Assembly (NCBI RefSeq): GCF_031143425.1
Contig: NC_090448.1
Span: forward strand, 336,095,177 to 336,159,176
Length of the DNA: 64,000 nucleotides
Source of the DNA: Pleurodeles waltl
Taxonomy: Eukaryota; Chordata; Amphibia; Caudata; Salamandridae
Reading direction: 5' to 3'
Both the position numbers and the translations under genes were made by a program. The notes beneath the pieces were generated by a model that searched no databases, was not told the origin of the DNA, and saw only the letters and a list, made by a program, of their open reading frames with translations. Of the stretch, positions 56,994-64,000 are shown piece by piece (the stretch's first letter is position 1; each line of letters begins with the position of its first letter).

Positions 56994-59686
56994 TGTAGGA
57001 AGCTGGCTTTGTATATACTACATCAAAATGAGATATAGTGTGTACAGAGGCTAGGGGGTCCCTAGAGGCTTAACTGAGGCTAAAGTAGATAATACTAATG
57101 TTCCCTTTTGTGGTAGTGTGGTCGAGCAGTTGGGCTTATCAGAGGTTAGTGCAAAGCATTTGTTGTACACACAGGCAATACATGAAGCACAAACTCAATG
57201 ACTAACTTCACACCAATTGTTTTTGTATAGCAAAAATATATTTTGGTACTTAATTTCTAGAACCACAAGATTCAAGTTGCAGGTAAGTGCATTAGCAAGA
57301 AAGTATCCAACCTAGGTATCAATACCACTGTTTCAATTTGGCAAGTTAAATGGTTTTCAACAAAATAGCAAATATCGGTTCTAAAAATTGACAGTGCAAT
57401 TTTCAGAAACAGTTCTAGGGGGAAAAAAAGGTAGTACTGTTTTGGAGGTAGGTACAAGACTTACAGTACCAGTCTACGGGTTAGGATGTCCACAGGTTGT
57501 GGTTCAAGTCAACTCCAAACACCACCACTAACAACACGGGGCCGGCCGGGTGCAGAGGTCAAAGATGATGTAGGTTTTAAAATGGAGCCCTATGGAGACG
57601 TGCAGGTAAGTACCTTCGGTGGGCAGACCTGGAGGGTTTAGGTGAACATTGGGGGGGAACCACAGGTCAGCACCAAACACACACCCTAAGCGGAAAAAGG
57701 GCAGCTGGGTGAGGGGCAAACACACAGTGGGCTCCCAATGCTATTCAATAGGAGGAACCCAAGAGTCACAAAGATGCAGCAGGCTAAGCCAGGGGGGAGA
57801 AACCGGGGGGGGGGGGGGTGGGGGGGGGGGGGGGGGGTTCAGTTCCAGAAAACCACAGGCTGGACAAAAGGAGGGGGGCCGGCTGCTGGACGTCGCTGCA
57901 CCGGTGGTCGGATTCCCCAAGGCCAGGGGGCTGCAGGTGCAGGGGTACCCTCAGAGATCTGGCGTCTTTGTCCGGTTCTCTCGCAGTCAGGGGGAGGGTG
58001 ACCTCCGGATTTAGGATGCAGGCATCATAGAGTTGGCAGGGTGGGCACTAAGTCAGAATCGCCTGGGGACCAGCTCTAGTCGGTTTGGTTACCTGGACAC
58101 GGGCCTGGGGAGTCGGGTGCAGAGTGGGCAGGACTTGCAGATCTGGGGCGGTTCTGGAGTCCTTTGTTCTAGTTTCTTTCTAGACAGGGCAGCTGTGCAC
58201 TAGAGAACTTGGTCATCTGGGGTGCAGACAGTTCTCTTGAGGCTTTTAAGAGGTTGCTGGTCCTGCAGGATGCTTTGCCTTTTTGTAGCAGGGCTTAAGA
58301 AGATAGCGACAGGCCCGTAGGGCTGGAGCCAAATCAGTTGGTGCCTTCAGTCTTCTCTGATGGGGGTCAGCTTAGCAGTCCTTCTTTCTTCTGGTCTTCT
58401 TCTTTGGTTTGCCAGGAATCTGACTAGCTAGGTTCAGGGAATGCCCTTAAATCCTGGATTTAGGGGAGTTGCAGGGGGTCAGAGTGCAGTAACCAATGGC
58501 TACTTTCCCTGGGGGTGACTACACCCTTTCCAGTGTCCACTCCCTTCGGGGAGGGGACACAGACCTAACCCCATTGGTCCCTGTCCTCCAAACCAAGATG
58601 GAGGATTTTGCAAGGAGGGGGTCAGTTTAGCTCTGGACGCCTAGGGATTGTCTAGCTGAAGTGGTCTCTCCTCCTTGTTTTTCCTAACTTTCCCCCTGGA
58701 CTTGCTGCCAAAAGTGGGGCTTTGTAGGGAGGCGGGTATCCCCATTAGCTGGAGAGCCCTGGGGCACTGTAACAAGAGACGTTAGCCTTTGAGGCTCCCT
58801 GGCAGGTGTTAAAGTTCCTGCACAGGGGAGGTGTGAATCACCTCCACCGAGTGCAGGCTTTGTTTCTGGTCACAGAGAGCACAAAGGCTCTCACCCCATA
58901 TGGTCAGAAACTCGTCTGAAAGTGGCAGGCTGGCACAGACCGGTCAGTCCTGCACTAGAAGGTTGGCTAAAATACAGGGAGCATCTCTGAGATGCCCTCT
59001 GGGTGCATTTTCCAATAATTCCAATACTGGAATCAATGTGGGTTTGGTGTGCTAAGAAGTTTGATACCAAGGTTCCTAGACTTCAATGAAGCCATTAAGG
59101 AGCTGTGCAGTTCGTAATGAAACTCTCAGCCCATATACTCAGTATGGCCACACAGCACTTACAATGTCTAAGAATAGACTTAGACCCTGTAGGGGCATAC
59201 CGCTCAAGCAACTATGGCCTCAACTGTAGTATAGTGCACCCTGCCTTAGGATTGCAAGGCCTGCTAGAGGGGTGACTTACCTGCCACAGGCAGTGGTTTG
59301 TGGGCATGGGACCCTGAGAGGGATGCCATATCGACTTTGTCTTTTTCTCCCCACCAGCACACACAAGCTTCACTGGCAGCATGCATGGGCTTGGTGAGGG
59401 GTCTCCCAGGGTAGCATAATACATGCTGCAGCCCTTGGGGACCTTCCCTGGCCACAGGGCCCTTTGTACCATGGGTACATTTTAGAAAGGGCCTAACTGT
59501 GTGCCAGAGATGTGCAATTTGTGGAAGCAATGGTACATCTTTATGGAAAGAACACTGGTGATGGGGCCTGGTTAGCAGAGTCCCAGCACACCCTCAGTCA
59601 AGTCAGCATCAATATCAGGCTGAAAGATTTGGGGGGGGGGGCAAGGGGATCATACCAAAAAGGGCACATTCATTCCCTTTGTAACA
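56994..59686 (+). mobile_element. LTR-like non-coding element, copy 2 (2.69 kb)
   Basis: Begins TGTAGGAAGCTGGC (56994) and ends TTCCCTTTGTAACA (59686), a TG...CA outline. Its right two thirds match copy 1 (45376-47395) inverted. Interior landmarks are a G-run region (57807-57837) and a G-run at 59631-59641. The long glycine-rich frames here come from these runs. No gag or pol motif is present. I could not find a convincing 4-6 bp target duplication: the left flank ends CTGTA and the right flank starts ACCCG. It might be a solo-LTR-like unit or a non-autonomous element. Confidence 0.55.
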
Positions 59687-59990
59687 ACCCGAACTGACTC
59701 TGGATAGACTGATGCAGATCCTTAAACTATTTGGTAACTATTCGGGCTGCACTATCAATTGGCATAAATCCCAACTATACCCACTGAAGGGTCAGATACC
59801 GTGGCTGCTGCCTGGATGTGCAGCAATGGTGGCGACCACGGCGTTCTGTTATTTGGGGACATACATTAAAACAGACTGACCTCTTTTACCCAAGTAATTT
59901 GGCTCCATTGTAAGAAGGGCTGCAATGTGACGTGTGGCATTGGAGGTCTCTACCTCTCTCACTACTAGGGAAAGCAGAGTCTTTAGAACA
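59687..59990 (+). pseudogene. L1-D ORF2 fragment, RT thumb
   Basis: Reads PELTLDRLMQILKLFGNYSG, then CTINWHKSQLYPLKG, AFCYLGTYIKTD (59850-59880), and after a frame change DVWHWRSLPLSLLGKAE (59930-59975). These are the post-YADD motifs of L1 ORF2 (SG--INW-KS, YLG--I, W--LPLS--G). The remainder of ORF2 is not recognised beyond about 59990. Confidence 0.85.
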
Positions 59991-60429
59991 AAGTCTCTGT
60001 TCTGCTTTCTATATGAGGGGAGAAGGAGGTACTTGGGCTGAGTCTGTCCTCCATATAGCCTATGTAACATTACAAAAAAGTGACTCAGCTCAAAGAAATG
60101 CCACAAGATGGACAGAAGAAGAAAGAAGATTTTCTTATTAGAAAAACACTCACCCACCAGGGTTACCCCTTGGTGGCATACTTCATCATTGGGTTTCTCT
60201 CCGTTCAACTACGGAGCAGGGTGTGCTACGACCAACAAAATACGTGGGAGTACAGTTGTAGTCTCATCAATGTGAATCACAAGAGGGAAAGGAGTGCTGG
60301 GGTGTGGGGTCTCAGGTGAGTTAAAAATATCTGCCTCCTAGTGTTTACAATGATTTAATAGATCTCACAGAGACAGTATGATTAAAAAGGGGACGTCAGA
60401 AGTGGGGGGTGTTATGTACCCTGCTTCCA

Positions 60430-60475
60430 GGTCTACATGTTTCGGAGCCTTACCCTTAGACTCCTCTTCGGGACC
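60430..60475 (-). ncRNA. Hammerhead ribozyme (type I-like) in PLE-2
   Basis: On minus from 60475: stem I GGTC; core CCGAAGA (canonical CUGANGA with U4 changed to C); stem II GGAGTC with loop TAAGGGTAA and GGCTCC (six pairs, one G-U); GAAA; a palindromic CATG as minimal stem III; TA as the cleavage dinucleotide; stem I GACC. All conserved positions except one agree with the hammerhead consensus. Hammerhead motifs with very short stem III are known from Penelope-like elements. The U4C change probably weakens or abolishes cleavage. Confidence 0.75.
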
Positions 60476-61503
60476 AAGGTTAAGTCCCTTGCATGACTCC
60501 CACTATTCAGAGCATAAATATTAAATGCTATATGGTGTGATGTATACACCTAACTAAGGTGGTGTTTTAAGATAATACCTAAAGTTTGCGATGTCCGTCT
60601 GTGATACCTGTGGAAATGAAAAAAACAATAATTATCATAGCTCTCATGGATGTTGGGCTGCTTTATATATTGCTTGTGGGTGTGGTGCCACCAAATTGCA
60701 AACTGCACCCCACTCGTGGGAAGAGGCACTTGTGAATATCAATGTACTTTCACGTCATATTAGACAATACAAGACATACTACATTTAAAATAAACATTTA
60801 AATATGTGAAGCACACCAGAAATGCATGTGGTGCATGCCTAACCTACTCAATGGTAATCAGACTCTTGTGTCAAAGATCCGCCGGGTGGGTGTGTGCTTG
60901 TAATCACACACTAAAGATTAGGCAGAGTATTAGGCTTGTCACGTTGTCAATATCCGTGACTCAATGTAATAGAGATAAATAGCACTTACTTATTCAAAGT
61001 GACACTCCTGCTCTGTACCTAATGCTCACTTCCCTGGTGTCTGAAAAACACTCAAGCTCACAATGGAGCCGAATTTAAGTGGATTGTCGCCTTCACATCC
61101 CAGCGTGCTGCCGCCTGCAGCACTAGACTGCTGAACTTTCAAGAGGGCCGCCTCTCATGGATTGAGGGAAGTGTGCAAGGACCCTTAAAATAGGTGTCCC
61201 TTGTCAGTGCCTGTAAAGGCACGTGAGACAAGGGAGCATTGATTCGTTTACGAAAAACAGGGGAATCAAGGGGGGATTCTTCTAAGTCATAACACTATTC
61301 TAAGAGACTACTTATCTTATGTATAATGTAGTTGTACTCACTGTCAATAGTAGAAACATATATGTGAGTGACAGTACTATTAATGATGTTTCTTATGAAG
61401 GCGCTACGGTATATGCGTAAGAAATGGACAAAAACGTTGTTGTTCTACCATGGTGGGCCTGTCACAATCAGAGGAATGCCCCCTGGCAATTATTACTGTG
61501 ATG

Positions 61504-62971
61504 TTAATGCTTCATCAGCTGACTCCAAGGGATGTTTTCATTAAGACCTACTTGGTGTGTACGTAATTTATAGATCCACTGTTCTCTTTCAAACAGTATG
61601 CATTTGCAGGTAATCCTCTTATGGTGTTCTAGGATAACCCACTGGTAATACTCCACTGTGTGTACTTTTTCTTTGAAACGAGTGGACATTTTTGTAGTAG
61701 CACGTCCACACCTCAGGTTACTGCGATGTTCACAGATACGAGTCTTAACTTTGTGGGTTGTCATCCCTACATAATGTAGGTTGCATGGGCAAGTGATCAT
61801 ATATACTGCTTGTTGGGGATTACAGTTGGAGAAGTCTCTGAAGTCCCACGCTGTATTGTCATTAAAGGTGATCCGTTTAGTAGCCTTTGTTTGGTAGCAC
61901 ACTCACTGCAATTGCCACATGGATAAGATCCTTTAGGTGGTGGTAGGTAGTTAATACCATCCGGTTTCTTACACAAAATGGTGTGGACAGGTGCGCACAA
62001 GCATGTCTTCAAGACTTTTCCCCCGTTTATGAGAGAACATGGCTTTGGGGATGTTCAATAAGCCACTGTTAAGGATTCACCAGTATTTCTTGATGATCCT
62101 GCTTACTTGATTGGAGGCTGTATTGAATGTCGTGATATATACTGGTCTTTAATCTTTCTACTTTTGAAGAGGGGTTTCCAGGAGGGCTTCTCTGTTATTG
62201 CAAGCTTGTTTCACAGCCAAATTAATAATTCTTAAAGGGTATTTTCTTGCCGGCAATTTTAATGCTAGATTCTGAGCTCATTTTTTTATAATCCGATATC
62301 TCGGAGCAATTCCTCCTAAGTCTGAGGAATTGTCCAAACTGAAGATTCTCTCTCAGGTGGCGGCAGTGGGAACTATCAAACAGAAGTAAACAGTTTTTGG
62401 CTGTTGGTTTTTCATGGGTGGTTGTTTTAAGGGCACCATTGGTGGCTATATTTAGATCCAAAAAGATCAGTTGTTCCTTGCTCATTGTGTGGGTGAATCT
62501 CAGGACTGGTCCTGCTTGTTTAACCACTCTAAAAAGATCTCTACTTGTGTCTCATCTCCTTTCCAGATGAACAACATGTCATCAATGTTTTTCTCCCACA
62601 ATACAATGTTTTCTCTGTATGGATTAGTGGGGTTTAAAATTTTCTTTCTCCTGATGGACATTGAGACCGGCCAGGCTCTGAGCAAAGGTGCCTTCCCCAT
62701 GGTCGTCCCATGCTTCCGAAGGTACAGATTTTGCTCTAACTCAAAGACATTTTTCATTAAGGCCCAGAAACAACATTCCATAACCACATTCTGTGGTCTG
62801 CCCTGCTTTCTACGTGCCCTCCCAAACACTCCATATGCAATTCCCAAATCCTGTTTAGAGGCAATTGAGGGGGAGCTTCCCACACTGCTCTCGGATGGCA
62901 GCCCAGCATGTATAGCACAACATAAGCTCATAAAGGGTCGGTTCAATGGGGGGGAATTGCATTGACAGATG
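61504..62971 (-). pseudogene. PLE-2 reverse transcriptase - GIY-YIG protein
   Basis: RT part (62960-62222): LEQNLYLRKHGTTMGKAPLL, then KNIDDMLFIWKGDETQVEIF (catalytic IDD), then, overlapping in another frame, LIFLDLNIATNGALKTTTHE and HLRENLQFGQFLRLRRNC, the thumb motif typical of Penelope-type RTs. The linker at 61930-61890 has SYPCGNCSECATK, the Cys-rich segment of vertebrate PLEs. The GIY-YIG domain (61860-61550) has VYMITCPCNLHYVGMTT, VKTRICEHRSNL (catalytic Arg) and LFEREQWIYKL. Frame changes occur near 62510, 62200 and 61880. The N-terminal RT fingers are missing because D6 cuts the element. Confidence 0.85.
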
Positions 62972-63640
62972 AACAAGTTACTTACCTTCAGTAAAACATT
63001 ATCTGGCAGGGACTATATCTAGTTGCAGATTCCTTACCTTTGCATTTCCCAGGCATCAGACTGGATCCGGACACTTGTGCGAGCAGTAAGCCTTGAAAGG
63101 GGGTAACCCTAGCAAGGTATCCGCAGAGCGGGGAGGCATGGGTGGGTGTAAGGAATCTGCAGCTAGATATGGGCCCATAGTTATACTTTTTTAGCACCGC
63201 ATTTTAATGCAAAAGCAGCGCAAGCTTACAAAATACAATCGTATTTTGTAAGTTTGCGCCACTTTTGTGTCAAAAAATTTCTCTCCCAGATAACACGTTA
63301 CAGAAGGGAAGTAACTTGTTCATCTGCTACAGACTTTAGCCAAAGATTCCTTACCTAGAATAGATACCAAAGCCATACCATCCTGGCGGTGGGCTGCAGA
63401 CAAATTTAGCTATACTAAAAAGTCCTGTAGGACCGAAGGAGCAAAATGCCAGTCTCTGCGGTCCTGACTGTCCAGGCAAAACTGTTTGGCAAATATGTGC
63501 AGGGACACCAACATTGCTGCTAGTCAGATAGCCAGGATTTTAACCCCACAAGCCAATGCTATGTTTGCAGCTTTTCCTCTGGTGGAGTGGGCCATTAAGC
63601 CCTCAGGAGGCTACTTGTTAGCCAGGCAATAGCAGATATT
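62971..63640 (-). mobile_element. D6: DIRS fragment (terminus, ICR, recombinase C-terminus)
   Basis: The left terminus starts GAACAAGTTACTTACC (62971). The ICR at about 63135-63345 is split by a palindromic insert. Recombinase C-terminus on minus (63600-63400): AHSTRGKAANIALACG (H-x-x-R) and FAKQFCLDSQDRRD, where Phe occupies the catalytic Tyr position. The element is cut at 63640 by the 3' tail of a CR1/L2-like LINE. Its termini match those at 18770 and 18998, so it belongs to a subfamily different from D3/D4. Confidence 0.8.
63163..63285. mobile_element. Short palindromic insert (MITE-like) in the D6 ICR
   Basis: Interrupts the ICR after GCAGCTAGATAT; the ICR continues at about 63286 with CTCTCCCAGATAACACG. 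Its centre is a hairpin: arms at 63208-63236 and 63241-63269 with the 4-base loop AATC. The inner 19 pairs (63218-63236 with 63241-63259) have a single G-T mismatch. No coding capacity. Confidence 0.65.
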
Positions 63641-64000
63641 AATACAATCAATCAATCAATCTGGGATTTGTAAAGCGCACTACTCACCCATGAGGGTCTC
63701 AAGGCGCTGAGGAGAGGACGGGGGAGAATGCGGGGGGGAGGTGCTGCTACTGCTCGAACAGCCAGGTCTTGAGAAGTTTCCTGAAAGTAAGGAGGTCTTT
63801 GGTCTGGCACAGGTGAGTGGGAAGAGTGTTCCACGTTTTGGCGGCGAGGTGCAAGAATGATCTACCGCCGATTGTAGTTCTGCAGACACGTGGGACAGTT
63901 GTGAGGGCGAGGTCGGCGGAGTAGAGATGCCGGGTCAGGGTGTAGAAGGAGAGTCGTCTGTTCAGGTATTCTGGTCTGGTGTTTTGCCGTGCTTTGTGAG
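63641..64000 (-). pseudogene. CR1/L2-group LINE 3' end
   Basis: On minus: TTIGGRSFLHLAAKTWNTLP, then LCQTKDLLTFRKLLKTWLFE (about 63870-63750), the C-terminal signature of CR1/L2-type RTs. Then follow an RLLSALRPSWVSSALYKS-like end in another frame and a 3' tail of (ATTG)n at 63645-63662. This tail pattern is the usual 3' end of such LINEs. The element continues beyond base 64000. It may be the same subfamily as the RT piece at 43900-44165. Confidence 0.8.

Larger units (their letters stand above)
43270..59990 (+). mobile_element. L1-D: old L1 split into segments by later insertions
   Basis: Plus-strand L1 recognisable in pieces: 5' end near 43270-43317 (AAGATGGCAGC), ORF1 44165-44910, RT start 47395-47651, RT middle 56539-56993 (to YADD) and RT thumb 59687-59990. 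Interruptions are a CR1 fragment (43900-44165), an LTR-like element (45376-47395, where endonuclease and early RT are missing), DIRS D4 (47648-56541) and a second LTR-like element (56994-59686). Codons read straight across the D4 insertion (HLMN then KVIQSLIHPN), which proves both sides are one element. Confidence 0.85.
60000..62971 (-). mobile_element. PLE-2: Penelope-like retroelement, 5'-truncated by D6
   Basis: Minus-strand element with RT, linker and GIY-YIG endonuclease (62971-61504), then about 1 kb of non-coding 3' sequence that contains a hammerhead-type ribozyme fold (60430-60475). The 5' part ends at 62971 where the DIRS D6 terminus starts, at the same GAAC edge seen for other DIRS. 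The 3' limit is uncertain, somewhere between 60000 and 60400, because L1-D ends near 59990. Confidence 0.85.

Noticed and set aside
57649..58030. Three overlapping glycine-rich frames up to 121 codons
   Set aside because: They are produced by the G-runs at 57807-57837 inside the LTR-like element; the other strand and frames show no coding signal.
56994..59686. A target duplication (TGTA) around the LTR-like copy 2
   Set aside because: TGTA occurs near both ends, but using it would place the element end inside the TGTTAC terminus that is shared with copy 1 at an independent site.
61380..61445. Second hammerhead candidate on plus near ATGAAGGCGC ... GCGTAAGAAAT
   Set aside because: Core positions and stem I do not pair convincingly; only the 60430-60475 fold meets the consensus.
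1..64000. CRISPR arrays, bacterial operons, tRNA or rRNA genes
   Set aside because: No spaced identical repeats, no operon-like gene packing and no recognisable tRNA/rRNA; the content is that of a eukaryotic repeat-rich region.

Overview
This window looks like accessory or intergenic (possibly intronic) DNA from a very large, repeat-rich vertebrate genome. I found no host protein-coding exon, tRNA or rRNA. The mix of DIRS tyrosine-recombinase retrotransposons (seven separate pieces, all on the minus strand), L1, CR1/L2-like LINEs, Penelope-like elements and a Tc1-type transposon fits a salamander best. That assignment is an inference from repeat content; lungfish or caecilian cannot be excluded.

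Layout. 1-3440: 5' half of a young L1 (minus) with an intact ORF1 and a well-preserved endonuclease domain, inserted into an older L1 reverse-transcriptase fragment (3440-5340, minus). 5640-8700: a decayed L1 on plus with a recognisable ORF1. 8930-12760: a decayed DIRS. 12.8-15.6 kb: nothing recognised. 15.6-24.4 kb: remnants of two more DIRS, duplicated DIRS termini, an LTR-like end, a repeat family with direct and inverted units (R1) and a CR1/L2-like LINE tail. 25151-36427: a DIRS (D2) into which a younger, better preserved DIRS (D3, 28501-34203) has jumped. 36.4-38.9 kb: microsatellites, a Penelope fragment with inverted flanks, and a complete Tc1-like transposon with an open 338-residue transposase. 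42.4-43.2 kb: CR1/L2-like LINE. 43270-59990: one old plus-strand L1 (L1-D) split by a CR1 fragment, two copies of an LTR-like element in opposite orientations, and a DIRS (D4) that itself carries two further insertions. 60.0-62.97 kb: a Penelope-like element (RT plus GIY-YIG, minus) with a near-canonical hammerhead ribozyme fold, cut by another DIRS end (D6, 62971-63640) and followed by a CR1/L2-like LINE 3' end.

How the parts relate. The nesting gives a relative chronology: L1-B before L1-A; D2 before D3; L1-D before D4, and D4 before its own internal inserts; Penelope-2 before D6, and D6 before its palindromic insert. Host sequence can be read straight across two DIRS insertions if a single GAA trinucleotide is kept, so these DIRS appear to integrate at a 3-bp core without a conventional target duplication. 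Most ORFs are broken. The best candidates for recent activity are the Tc1-like transposase (37454-38470), the L1-A ORF1 (1606-2616) and the D3 gag-RT frame (30842-32719).
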